DNA of 8,490 nucleotides, taken from the NCBI GenBank assembly GCA_015222795.1, contig JADFVY010000239.1, forward strand, positions 1 through 8,490, read 5' to 3'. The notes under the pieces were generated by a model. That model made no database searches and was not told the origin of the DNA. It worked only from the letters and a program-made list of their open reading frames with translations. How positions within the stretch are numbered: position 1 is the first letter of the stretch; every line of letters begins with the position of its first letter. Shown piece after piece: positions 1-8,274 of this stretch. This stretch comes from Pseudomonadota bacterium. Lineage in GTDB: Bacteria; Pseudomonadota; Alphaproteobacteria; UBA8366; JADFVY01. A program made the translations under genes and the position numbers.

Positions 1-291
1 ATCGCCAACATGCGCTATTCGATCTCCAACACGGCCGAATATGGCGACTATGTCAGCGGCCCGCGCATCGTCACCGACGAGACCAAGAAGGAGATGAAGC
101 GCATCCTGGAGGACATTCAGTCGGGCAAGTTCACCCGCGACTGGATGCTGGAGAACGAAGTTGGCCAGACCAGCTTCAAGGCGACGCGGCGACGCGAATC
201 CGAACATCCCATCGAGGAAGTCGGCGAACGCCTGCGTGGCATGATGCCCTGGATCACCGCGAACCGCCTGGTGGACAAGAGCAAGAACTAA
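1..291 (+). CDS. ilvC: Ketol-acid reductoisomerase (C-terminal part, 5' end outside the window)
   Basis: This is the last 96 codons of acetohydroxy-acid isomeroreductase. The enzyme converts acetolactate or acetohydroxybutyrate, with NADPH and Mg2+, into the dihydroxy acid precursors of valine, leucine and isoleucine in the cytosol. The reading frame is open from base 1, so the gene starts upstream. Seen in the sequence is the characteristic C-terminal end of the short (class I) bacterial enzyme: a RYSISNTAEYGDYVSGPRIV block, a run of charged helix, then W-x-x-E-N and a closing GMMPWITANRLV segment. The N-terminal Rossmann domain and most catalytic residues are not in the window. The stop codon TAA (289-291) is followed within a few bases by a palindrome and a strong terminator, so ilvC is the last gene of its transcript. 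The neighbouring leuA acts in the same branched-chain pathway but appears to have its own leader region. Confidence 0.96.
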   Translation: MANMRYSISNTAEYGDYVSGPRIVTDETKKEMKRILEDIQSGKFTRDWMLENEVGQTSFKATRRRESEHPIEEVGERLRGMMPWITANRLVDKSKN

Positions 292-294
292 AAC

Positions 295-312
295 AACGGA
301 TATATATCCGTT
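295..312. repeat. 18-bp perfect palindrome after ilvC stop
   Basis: The two 9-base halves AACGGATAT and ATATCCGTT are exact reverse complements with no spacer, starting 3 bases after the ilvC stop. In RNA the centre must open into a loop, leaving a short AT-rich stem just before the main terminator hairpin. It may protect the mRNA 3' end, bind a dimeric protein, or be incidental; the sequence does not decide. Confidence 0.6.
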
Positions 313-316
313 CATG

Positions 317-354
317 CGGGGCGCGGCTGTAAAGGCCGCGCCCCGTTTTCGTTT
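317..354 (+). terminator. Intrinsic terminator of ilvC
   Basis: An 11-bp perfect GC-rich stem (317-327 with 335-345), a 7-base loop and the T-rich tail TTTTCGTTT starting at 346 form a textbook Rho-independent terminator 25 bases after the ilvC stop codon. The tail is on the + strand, matching the direction of ilvC. Confidence 0.92.
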
Positions 355-657
355 CGCGTGTCACGGCACTACACCCATTGATGAAAATCGTTGCGCCAGC
401 CTGTGGAAAAGTCGTAAAGCTTAATTAATGGTCCGATCGGACAAGCCGTGAAATCATTGCGTGCAAGTGCACTTTATATATCGGCTTGTTGCGGTGGAGT
501 TTAGGGATTATTTAACTAAACTGGTCGTATCAAGACATTGCGGCGAACAACAGAATCACGAGCGAGTAACGCGTATATGCACGGAATCGATTATATCGCT
601 TTCGGGACCGGTGTGGATAACACCGGCGCTTACGCGCGCGCGCTCGGCCGTACACGG
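355..657 (+). other. Intergenic stretch between ilvC terminator and leuA leader
   Basis: No protein gene is supported here: open frames across it are short, lack good ribosome binding sites and show no recognisable protein. It holds a 12-bp perfect palindrome (431-442), a locally AT-rich zone (about 471-520) where the leuA promoter most likely lies, and a 7-bp hairpin (608-614 with 620-626, loop GGATA). The best -35/-10 pair I could place is TTGCGG (489-494) with TTTAAC (511-516), spacing 16. It is a poor match to the sigma-70 consensus, so I do not annotate a promoter. A 15-codon ATG frame at 381-428 has no visible ribosome binding site. Confidence 0.5.
431..442. promoter_or_regulatory. 12-bp palindrome, possible operator
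   Basis: GTCCGATCGGAC is a perfect 12-bp inverted repeat upstream of the AT-rich zone that probably contains the leuA promoter. Its position would suit an operator for a dimeric regulator. I do not recognise it as the site of a named regulator, and a 12-bp palindrome can occur by chance in a genome of this composition. Confidence 0.25.
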
Positions 658-689
658 CGCCCGGACCCGTCCGGGCGTTTTGTGGTTTT
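658..689 (+). terminator. Intrinsic-terminator-like hairpin upstream of leuA
   Basis: CGCCCGGA (658-665) and TCCGGGCG (670-677) form an 8-bp perfect stem around a CCCG tetraloop, followed directly by TTTT (678-681) and, after GTGG, a second TTTT (686-689; the fourth T is followed by C). This is the architecture of a Rho-independent terminator on the + strand. It sits 142 bases before leuA with no gene before it that needs ending, because ilvC is already closed by the hairpin at 317-350. It could end a short leader transcript or small RNA started around 480-550, or be an attenuator for leuA. No antiterminator was resolved by eye. Confidence 0.55.
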
Positions 690-741
690 CGATCTGCCCG
701 GCAGTGGATTGCTTCTTCGACTTACTCGCCCCTGTGCGTGA
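682..741 (+). CDS. Putative Leu-rich leader peptide of leuA
   Basis: A 19-codon reading frame from a possible GTG (682) to TGA (739-741) contains Leu-Leu-Leu-Arg-Leu at 709-723, coded TTG CTT CTT CGA CTT. The flanking genes use CTG or CTC for most leucines, so four rare Leu codons within five positions are notable. Such runs mark attenuator leader peptides of leucine operons, where ribosome stalling at Leu codons senses charged tRNA-Leu. It lies 81 bases before leuA, whose enzyme commits carbon to leucine. Against this, the GTG has no good Shine-Dalgarno sequence. The same frame is open further upstream to an ATG at 577, which would give about 54 residues and contain the 658-681 hairpin. The start is therefore uncertain and the peptide is an inference. 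Confidence 0.35.
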   Translation: MVFDLPGSGLLLRLTRPCA

Positions 742-776
742 CGGGCCGCCCTGTATAGGCGGTGCGCGTTCAGGGG
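729..776 (+). promoter_or_regulatory. Leader hairpin between Leu-codon run and leuA
   Basis: CCCCTG (729-734) pairs with CAGGGG (771-776). Further in, TGCG (735-738) can pair with CGCG (765-768, one wobble), and CCGCC (746-750) pairs with GGCGG (758-762) around a 7-base loop. The base of the stem overlaps the last codons and the stop of the candidate leader peptide. An alternative pairing exists: TCTTCG inside the Leu-codon run (714-719) is complementary to CGAAGA (785-790). No T-tract follows, so this is not itself an intrinsic terminator; any control would act on an upstream terminator, on Rho, or on translation of leuA. Confidence 0.35.
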
Positions 777-822
777 AACAGTTGCGAAGATTTCAACCGC
801 TGACCGAAGCAGAGGAACCTGA

Positions 823-2409
<1,587 letters not shown>

Positions 2410-2443
2410 GCCACATGACGCGATAAATTATAAGGACGTGAAA

Positions 2444-2485
2444 ATGATCATCATCGAACTCAATAACTCGCGGAGGCGTGCGTAG
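2444..2485 (+). CDS. 13-residue micro-ORF immediately upstream of mreB
   Basis: An ATG at 2444 preceded by AAGGA (2432-2436, spacing 7) opens a 13-codon frame, MIIIELNNSRRRA, ending with TAG at 2483-2485. The mreB start lies 3 bases further on, in the same frame. The only Shine-Dalgarno-like sequence for mreB (CGGAGG, 2471-2476) lies inside this micro-ORF and is 12 bases from the mreB ATG, which is rather far. The micro-ORF thus has the better placed ribosome binding site, and ribosomes ending at TAG could restart at mreB. I recognise no function for the peptide. It may be a translational coupling device, or a chance frame whose ribosome binding site does not act. Confidence 0.4.
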   Translation: MIIIELNNSRRRA

Positions 2486-2488
2486 CAC

Positions 2489-3523
2489 ATGCTTGGTCGA
2501 CTTTTTGGCGTACTCTCCAACGACATGGCGATCGATCTGGGGACAGCGAATACACTGGTCTACGTGAAGGGCCGCGGAATTGTCCTCAACGAGCCATCGG
2601 TCGTTGCGATCGCCCATGTCAAGGGGCGCAAGCAGGTGCTGGCGGTCGGCGACGAGGCCAAGATGATGCTCGGCCGCACGCCCGGCAACATCCAGGCCAT
2701 CCGGCCACTGCGCGACGGCGTCATCGCCGATTTCGACGTCGCCGAAGAGATGATCAAGCATTTTATCCGTAAGGTGCATAACCGCCGTTTCGGCACCAGC
2801 CCGCAGGTTATCGTCTGCGTGCCTTCCGGATCCACCGCGGTTGAACGCCGCGCGATCCAGGAATCGGCCGAGGCCGCGGGCGCGCGCCGGGTATTCCTGA
2901 TCGAGGAACCGATGGCGGCCGCGATCGGCGCCGGCCTGCCGGTGACCGAACCGACCGGATCGATGATCGTCGATATCGGCGGCGGCACGACCGAGGTCGC
3001 GGTGCTGTCGCTGGGCGGTATCGTCTATGCCCGCTCGGTCCGCGTCGGCGGCGACAAGATGGACGAGGCGATCATTTCCTACATTCGCCGCAACTTCAAT
3101 CTGCTGGTTGGCGAAAGCAGCGCCGAGCGGATCAAGAAGGAAATCGGCACTGCCTGCGCGCCGGAAGACGGCGAGGGCCGAACCGTGGAGATCAAGGGCC
3201 GTGACCTGATGAACGGCGTGCCGAAGGAGCTGATTATCAGCCAGCGCCAGATCGCCGAGGCCCTGGCCGAACCGGTCAGCTCGATCATCGAGGGTGTCAA
3301 GACGGCCCTGGAACATACCGCGCCGGAACTGGCCGCCGATATCGTCGACAAGGGCCTGATACTAACCGGCGGCGGCGCGCTTCTGGGCAACCTCGATTTC
3401 GTGCTGCGGCATGCAACCGGACTGCCCGTCTCGATCGCCGACGACCCGCTTTCCTGCGTAGCGCTGGGCACCGGACGCTGCCTTGAGGAGATGCGAACCC
3501 TTAAGGACGTTTTAATCAGTTGA
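2489..3523 (+). CDS. mreB: Rod shape-determining protein MreB
   Basis: This is a 344-residue bacterial actin homologue, close to the usual family length of about 347. It forms ATP-dependent antiparallel double filaments on the inner face of the cytoplasmic membrane and orients the elongasome that inserts lateral peptidoglycan. The N-terminus MLGRLFGVLSND is the short amphipathic, membrane-binding segment typical of MreB. The actin-fold nucleotide site is intact: phosphate-1 loop D16-L-G-T-A-N-T22, connect/catalytic region I138-E-E-P141, phosphate-2 loop D162-I-G-G-G-T-T168, and adenosine motif G294-G-G-A-L298. The start is fixed by similarity: alphaproteobacterial MreB proteins begin M-(F/L)-G-x-L-F-G. 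It follows leuA by 79 bases, an interval that contains the micro-ORF at 2444-2485 and an AT-rich patch but no convincing -35/-10 pair. It heads the mreBCD-mrdA-rodA cluster. Confidence 0.98.
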   Translation: MLGRLFGVLSNDMAIDLGTANTLVYVKGRGIVLNEPSVVAIAHVKGRKQVLAVGDEAKMMLGRTPGNIQAIRPLRDGVIADFDVAEEMIKHFIRKVHNRRFGTSPQVIVCVPSGSTAVERRAIQESAEAAGARRVFLIEEPMAAAIGAGLPVTEPTGSMIVDIGGGTTEVAVLSLGGIVYARSVRVGGDKMDEAIISYIRRNFNLLVGESSAERIKKEIGTACAPEDGEGRTVEIKGRDLMNGVPKELIISQRQIAEALAEPVSSIIEGVKTALEHTAPELAADIVDKGLILTGGGALLGNLDFVLRHATGLPVSIADDPLSCVALGTGRCLEEMRTLKDVLIS

Positions 3524-3583
3524 GGTATATAGTTAACAGGGCACAAGGTATAGATTGCGAACAAAGGTTAAGGTAAAAACAGG

Positions 3584-4468
3584 ATGTTGAGACAGAGGTC
3601 GGGCCGGTTGATGCGCGCGTCATTGTCTATCAGACAGGGCGCGCACCGATCGACATTTGCGCTTTTCCTGCTGCTTTCGGTCGGTATCATGCTGATCGGC
3701 AAGGCTGACCCAGCGCTGTACGAACGCACCCGCATGGCTATCGCCGACATCGCGACGCCGTTCATCGGCGCGCTGTCCAGCCCGGTCGTGGCGGGCGCGG
3801 AGCTTATCGAGGAAGGCAAGTACCTGCTCGCCGCCTATGACGAGAACACCGCGCTGCGCGATGAGAACGAGCGTTTGCGGCGCTGGCATGCCGCCGCGCA
3901 GGGGCTACAAAGCGAAAACGCGCGGCTGCGCGGCCTGCTGCACTTTACACCGAAAACCGAAGCAACCTTCATCACCGGCCGGGTCATCGGCGATTCCGGC
4001 GGCGCCTTCCTGCGCAGCGTTCTGGTCGATATCGGCGGTCGCGACGGTGTGCGCAAGGGCGTCGCGGCGATCGACGGCAACGGACTTGTCGGGCGGGTCG
4101 CCGAGGTTGGCCAGCGGTCCGCGCGGATACTTCTGATTACCGACCTCAACAGCCGCATCCCGGTCCTCGTGGGCGAAAATCGCGAACGCGCCATCCTGGC
4201 TGGCGACAACAGCGACTATGCGAAGCTGGCCTATCTTAGACCCGAACGCAGCATCGCGGCGGGCGACCTGATCGTGACATCCGGCCATGGTGGCGCTTTC
4301 CCGGCGGGGCTGCCGGTTGGCGTTGTCGTATCCACCGGCGAGGGTAGCAATAGCGAATTACGCGTGCAGCCCTTCCTGACACCAGACCGAATGGAATTTG
4401 TGCGGCTGATGGATTTCGGCCTGACGGGCGTTCTGCAGGACCACGACCTCGGCCTGACAAGCCAGTAG
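3584..4468 (+). CDS. mreC: Rod shape-determining protein MreC
   Basis: This 294-residue bitopic inner-membrane protein has most of its chain in the periplasm, where MreC dimers bind and activate PBP2 and link it to MreB. Seen in order: a basic cytoplasmic tail, one membrane segment at about residues 24-39 (TFALFLLLSVGIMLIG) followed by GKAD, a coiled coil at about 83-119 rich in ENxxLRDENxRLR repeats, and the double beta-barrel MreC domain to the end, including a VTSGHGGAFPAGLPVGVV block (about 231-248) typical of the family. Length is normal. The ATG at 3584 has AAGG at 3570-3573, 10 bases away; an in-frame ATG at 3611 would also leave the membrane segment intact. A 60-base gap separates it from mreB, with no terminator seen, and mreD begins 7 bases after its stop. 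Confidence 0.96.
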   Translation: MLRQRSGRLMRASLSIRQGAHRSTFALFLLLSVGIMLIGKADPALYERTRMAIADIATPFIGALSSPVVAGAELIEEGKYLLAAYDENTALRDENERLRRWHAAAQGLQSENARLRGLLHFTPKTEATFITGRVIGDSGGAFLRSVLVDIGGRDGVRKGVAAIDGNGLVGRVAEVGQRSARILLITDLNSRIPVLVGENRERAILAGDNSDYAKLAYLRPERSIAAGDLIVTSGHGGAFPAGLPVGVVVSTGEGSNSELRVQPFLTPDRMEFVRLMDFGLTGVLQDHDLGLTSQ

Positions 4469-4475
4469 TATTAGC

Positions 4476-5009
4476 ATGAGCGGTTCGCCCTGGAGCAGCT
4501 TCGATCTCGCCGCACGGAACAGTACTCCGACGCTGCTGTTGCTGTTTCTGGTCGTTCTCGGCCAACTACCCTTCTCATTGCCCGGCGATTCCGCGGTAAC
4601 ACCCTATTTCGTGCTAATGGCCGTGTTTTACTGGGGCCTGCACCGCCCGGACCTGCTGCCGGCGATCGTCGTTTTTATTGTCGGTTTATTGCAGGACGCG
4701 CTGGAGGGTGAGCCATTTGGCGTGAACGCCTTCGTACTGATTGCGGTATACTGGTTCGTGGCGTCGCAACAGCGTCACATCGGCGGTCGGCCCTTTCTGG
4801 TTTTATGGCTGGTATTCGCCTCGGTCGGACTGGTGGCGGCATGCTTGCGCTGGCTGCTGGTTTCCACCCTTACGACCACCCTGATCATGCCCTGGTCCGT
4901 CGCCTTTGAATATTTGATGACCGTGGCCCTGTATCCGGTACTGATCATCGCCTTCGTGCTGGCGCAAAAAACACTGCCGCGCGGCGGCGGTGGCGACTTT
5001 ATGGACTGA
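4476..5009 (+). CDS. mreD: Rod shape-determining protein MreD
   Basis: This is a 177-residue polytopic inner-membrane protein of the elongasome, thought to modulate the MreC-PBP2 interaction. The sequence shows five to six hydrophobic segments, at about residues 19-33, 43-55, 61-75, 82-96, 107-133 and 143-164, with short charged loops. The family signature is visible: P-Y-F-V-L-M-A-V-F-Y-W-G-L-H-R-P-D-L-L-P (about 43-62), then GLLQDALEGEPFGVNAF (about 70-86). A glycine-rich tail (GGGGDFMD) ends the protein. The start ATG lies 7 bases after mreC and has only a weak ribosome binding site, which fits translational coupling. mrdA starts 9 bases after its stop, in the same frame but separated by a second stop codon (TAA at 5016-5018). 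MreD is poorly conserved in general; the assignment rests on both the signature and its position. Confidence 0.93.
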   Translation: MSGSPWSSFDLAARNSTPTLLLLFLVVLGQLPFSLPGDSAVTPYFVLMAVFYWGLHRPDLLPAIVVFIVGLLQDALEGEPFGVNAFVLIAVYWFVASQQRHIGGRPFLVLWLVFASVGLVAACLRWLLVSTLTTTLIMPWSVAFEYLMTVALYPVLIIAFVLAQKTLPRGGGGDFMD

Positions 5010-5018
5010 TTCCGGTAA

Positions 5019-6926
5019 ATGGCGGAAAAAAGCAGAACCAATATATTTGCCCGCCGGGCCGCGCTGTTGGCCGGCGGCAAGCTGCTGCTGCTGGCGGGAC
5101 TGGGCGGGCGCCTTTATTCACTGCAGGTGGTGGAGGGCGAGCACTATCGTCAGTTGGCAGACGACAACCGCGTCAATCTCCGTCTGCTGCCGCCGCCCCG
5201 CGGCTATATTGTCGACCGCTACGGTGAACCGCTGGCTGTCAACACGCTGTACTACCAGTTGAATCTGAGACCGGATCAGGCCGGCGATATCCAGGCTACA
5301 CTGGACGCGTTATCGCGTGTCATCGATATTTCGCCTGCGGAACGCAAACGGATTGAGCGCAAGATCAAAAGGAGCAAGCGGAATTTTCTGCCGGTTCCGA
5401 TACGTCAGGAACTACCATGGGATGAAGTAAGCCGGATCGAGGTCAACTCGCCCGACCTTCCAGGCATAGCCATCGAACCGGAATTGGGGCGTTTTTACCC
5501 GCAGGGCGATGTGACGGCGCATGTGGTCGGCTATGTCGGCGCGGTCAACGAGACGGAACTGGCGGACGATTCGGATCGAGCGCTGGAACTGCCCTCCTAC
5601 CGGATCGGCAAGACCGGCATTGAAGACAATTACGAGAAGGGCCTGCGCGGCAAGGTGGGAACCAAGGTAGTCGTGGTCAATAATCTCGGACGCGAGATCG
5701 AGGAAGTATACGACCAGCGGGTCGAGGCGGAACCGGGCCACGATATCGTAATGACCCTGGATGTGGGGCTGCAGCGCTTCATCATGGACCGGCTGGCCGA
5801 CCAGCACGCCGCCGCCGTGGCCGTCATGGAGGTGAACACGGGCGCGGTTCTGGCGCTGGTCTCCACGCCCGGCTACGACGCCAACCTGTTCCCCAACGGC
5901 ATCGGGCACGCCGATTGGGCGAAAATTCGCGATGATCCGTACAGGCCCCAGACCAACAAGGCCGTTACCGGGCAATATGCCCCGGGTTCCACCTTCAAAA
6001 TGACGGTCATGCTGGCGGCGCTGGAGGCCGGTATCGGCGCCGGCTTCACGGCCAATTGCAAGGGTTATATCGAATACGGCGAACGCAGGTTCCATTGCTG
6101 GAAACGATGGGGGCACGGCCCGGTCAACATAACCAGGAGCATCCGCCAGTCCTGCGATATATTCTATTACGAACTGGCGCAGAAGCTGGGCATCGACCGA
6201 ATCGCCAAGATGGCGCGCCGGCTGGGCCTGGGGACACATACCGGCATCGACATCACCGGAGAATATCCCGGCGTCATTCCCGACGAGGGCTGGAAGCAGG
6301 CGACGGTCGGCGATTACTGGCGCGGCGGCGATACGCTGGTGGCCGCCATTGGCCAGGGTTACGTGCTGGCCACGCCCATTCAACTGGCGCAGATGGTGGC
6401 GCGAATTGCGACCGGCAAGGCGGTAACGCCCCACCTGACCCGCGACCTGTTCGTGGGAGACCAGGTGCGCGTGCGCCCCGAACCCGAGTTCGAATCGCTG
6501 GGACTGAAGGACTCATCGCTGAAAATAGTGCGCACCGCGATGGGCCAGGTGGTGAACCATGAGGAAGGCACCGCGCGAAGGTCAAGGCTTACCGATTCGG
6601 CCTGGCAGATGGCGGGCAAGACCGGCACCTCGCAGGTGCGCGGCATCTCCAAAGCCGAACGGGAGCAAGGGGTGCTGAAAAACAAGGATATCGACTGGCT
6701 GCTCCGCGATCATGCCCTTTTCGTCGCCTATGCCCCGATCAAGGAGCCGCGCTATGCGGTTTCGGTGTTGGTCGAGCATGGCGGCGGTGGATCGGTCGCG
6801 GCAGCGCCGGTGGCCCGCGACATCATGCTTGAATTGGAAAAGCGCGAACTGCAACTGGCCGCCGGCGAATGGCCGTCGCGCGTCGCACTGGGCGATTATT
6901 CCAGGCACGCCAAGGGGCAAGGCTGA
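5019..6926 (+). CDS. mrdA: Peptidoglycan D,D-transpeptidase PBP2 (class B penicillin-binding protein)
   Basis: This 635-residue enzyme crosslinks new glycan strands during cell elongation, paired with the glycosyltransferase RodA and activated by MreC. One N-terminal membrane anchor lies at about residues 13-34. The pedestal domain begins with R61-G-x-I-x-D-R-x-G-E-P-L-A and contains GRFYPQGDVTAHVVGYVG (157-174) and IGKTGIEDNYEKGLRG (197-211). The transpeptidase domain carries all three penicillin-binding motifs: S324-T-F-K327 (acylated serine), S378-C-D380, the SxD form usual for PBP2, and K534-T-G536. Length is typical of PBP2 and the domain order excludes a class A enzyme. The ATG at 5019 has no clear Shine-Dalgarno sequence, so translation is probably coupled to mreD, which ends 9 bases upstream. 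rodA starts 2 bases after its stop. Known from the family: this is the target of mecillinam-type beta-lactams. Confidence 0.97.
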   Translation: MAEKSRTNIFARRAALLAGGKLLLLAGLGGRLYSLQVVEGEHYRQLADDNRVNLRLLPPPRGYIVDRYGEPLAVNTLYYQLNLRPDQAGDIQATLDALSRVIDISPAERKRIERKIKRSKRNFLPVPIRQELPWDEVSRIEVNSPDLPGIAIEPELGRFYPQGDVTAHVVGYVGAVNETELADDSDRALELPSYRIGKTGIEDNYEKGLRGKVGTKVVVVNNLGREIEEVYDQRVEAEPGHDIVMTLDVGLQRFIMDRLADQHAAAVAVMEVNTGAVLALVSTPGYDANLFPNGIGHADWAKIRDDPYRPQTNKAVTGQYAPGSTFKMTVMLAALEAGIGAGFTANCKGYIEYGERRFHCWKRWGHGPVNITRSIRQSCDIFYYELAQKLGIDRIAKMARRLGLGTHTGIDITGEYPGVIPDEGWKQATVGDYWRGGDTLVAAIGQGYVLATPIQLAQMVARIATGKAVTPHLTRDLFVGDQVRVRPEPEFESLGLKDSSLKIVRTAMGQVVNHEEGTARRSRLTDSAWQMAGKTGTSQVRGISKAEREQGVLKNKDIDWLLRDHALFVAYAPIKEPRYAVSVLVEHGGGGSVAAAPVARDIMLELEKRELQLAAGEWPSRVALGDYSRHAKGQG

Positions 6927-6928
6927 TC

Positions 6929-8080
6929 ATGGCGGGTCTTTTCCAGCGTCCAGGCGAAATGAAATTACAGGAGCGGTTCGGCCAGATCAGCTGGTCGATG
7001 GTGTTTTTTATCGTCATTGTCGGCTGTATCGGTATCGCCATGCTCTATTCCGCGGCCGACGGCGATATGGACCCTTGGGCCAAACGGCATTTGTTTCGTT
7101 TCCTCATCGGCATGGCGGCGCTGATCGCGGTGGCGGTAATCGATCTGCGCATATGGCTTCAATATGCCTATGTGGTTTACGGCATGGCGCTGGTGCTGTT
7201 GGTCGGCGTGGAGATCGCCGGCAAGGTCGGCATGGGGGCGCAACGCTGGATCGACCTGAAATTCTTCCTGCTGCAGCCGTCGGAAGTCATGAAGGTGGGG
7301 TTGGTGCTCGCGCTGGCCCGCTATTTCCATACCGTCAGTTACGAGAACACCGGGCGCATACTTTATCTGATCATACCCACGGTGATGATCCTGACCCCGG
7401 TTGGACTGGTGCTGCGCCAGCCGGACCTGGGCACGGCAGGCATGATGATGGTGGGCGGCGTGGCAATGTTCTTCCTGGCCGGCGTGCGCATGTGGAAGTT
7501 CATTCTAGGCGGCATACTGGGGCTGGCGGCGATACCGCTGGCCTGGAAATTCATGCTGCGCGATTACCAGAAGGATCGGGTCCTGACCTTCCTGGATCCC
7601 GCCAACGATCCGACCGGCGCTGGTTATCACATCATGCAGTCCCAGATCGCGCTGGGCTCGGGTGGCCTGACCGGGCGGGGCTTCCTGCAGGGCACGCAAA
7701 GCGGTGGGGGTTTCCTGCCGGAAAAACAAACCGATTTCATCTTCACCATGCTGGCCGAGGAATTCGGCCTGCTGGGCGGGCTGGGCATGATCGGGCTGTA
7801 TATAATCATCCTGGGTTACGGCTTCGCCATCGCGTTCCGGTCACGCAACCATTTCGGCCGGCTGGTGGCGCTGGGATTGACCACGACAATCTTCCTTTAC
7901 GTCTTCATCAATGTGGCGATGGTGATGGGAGTAGTGCCGGTGGTCGGCGTGCCGTTGCCGCTGGTGTCCTACGGCGGCACCGCGATGCTGACCGTGATGG
8001 TCGCCTTCGGCCTGATCATGTGCGTCTACGTCCACCGCGACCTGCGCCTGACCCGCGGCGGCCTGGACGAAGACGACTAG
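6929..8080 (+). CDS. rodA: Peptidoglycan glycosyltransferase RodA (SEDS family)
   Basis: This 383-residue integral membrane SEDS protein polymerises lipid II into glycan strands as the partner of PBP2 in the elongasome (synonym mrdB). The sequence shows about ten hydrophobic segments. SEDS landmarks are present: GAQRWIDL...QPSE (about 103-119), RQPDLGTA (163-170), a large extracytoplasmic loop with the conserved acidic residue in F-L-P-E-K-Q-T-D269-F (the position essential for polymerase activity in studied RodA proteins), and PLPLVSYGG (342-350) near the end. The chosen ATG (6929) lies 2 bases after the mrdA stop with AAGG about 7 bases upstream. The frame is open upstream to 6869, but that would overlap mrdA by 58 bases and add a tail not typical of RodA; an ATG at 6959 is a possible shorter start. 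No intrinsic terminator is visible before the tRNA gene. Confidence 0.97.
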   Translation: MAGLFQRPGEMKLQERFGQISWSMVFFIVIVGCIGIAMLYSAADGDMDPWAKRHLFRFLIGMAALIAVAVIDLRIWLQYAYVVYGMALVLLVGVEIAGKVGMGAQRWIDLKFFLLQPSEVMKVGLVLALARYFHTVSYENTGRILYLIIPTVMILTPVGLVLRQPDLGTAGMMMVGGVAMFFLAGVRMWKFILGGILGLAAIPLAWKFMLRDYQKDRVLTFLDPANDPTGAGYHIMQSQIALGSGGLTGRGFLQGTQSGGGFLPEKQTDFIFTMLAEEFGLLGGLGMIGLYIIILGYGFAIAFRSRNHFGRLVALGLTTTIFLYVFINVAMVMGVVPVVGVPLPLVSYGGTAMLTVMVAFGLIMCVYVHRDLRLTRGGLDEDD

Positions 8081-8106
8081 TGGAGTAAATCTAACGGATG
8101 GCACCC

Positions 8107-8136
8107 TTGCAACACGTTGCGCCGCCTCCATATAAA
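8107..8136 (+). promoter_or_regulatory. Possible promoter upstream of tRNA-Lys (distal)
   Basis: TTGCAA (8107-8112) and TATAAA (8131-8136) with 18-base spacing resemble a sigma-70 promoter, matching 4/6 and 5/6 of the consensus. It would start transcription near 8143, about 50 bases before the tRNA. The -35 overlaps an inverted repeat GCAAC-AC-GTTGC (8109-8120). Confidence 0.35.
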
Positions 8137-8154
8137 GCACGCCGCAACAAAAGG

Positions 8155-8183
8155 ATGACAAGCCGAACCGGCTTTGTTATACC
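8155..8183 (+). promoter_or_regulatory. Possible promoter of tRNA-Lys (proximal)
   Basis: ATGACA (8155-8160) and TATACC (8178-8183), with the optimal 17-base spacing, would start transcription about 8190, almost at the tRNA 5' end (8192). A near-perfect match to TTGACA makes this attractive, but the resulting 5' leader would be only about two bases. The spacer contains the inverted repeat AGCCG-AAC-CGGCT (8161-8173). This promoter and the distal candidate are alternatives. Confidence 0.4.
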
Positions 8184-8191
8184 CCCGGCGC

Positions 8192-8267
<76 letters not shown>

Positions 8268-8274
8268 TAAAAAC

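Noticed and set aside
3520..3583. Promoter between mreB and mreC
   Set aside because: TTGAGG, TTAACA and TATAGA occur, but no pair has acceptable spacing. Read-through from mreB is the simpler explanation.
5412..6434. 340-codon - strand frame opposite mrdA
   Set aside because: It is an antisense shadow of the transpeptidase domain with no recognisable product.
6869..6928. Upstream extension of rodA to an ATG at 6869
   Set aside because: It would overlap mrdA by 58 bases and add a basic tail not typical of RodA. The ATG at 6929 is better placed, with AAGG about 7 bases before it.
6712..8088. 458-codon + strand frame spanning the mrdA end and rodA
   Set aside because: It is out of frame with both mrdA and rodA, which carry intact motifs throughout. 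The alternative protein is arginine- and glycine-rich with no membrane or domain pattern.
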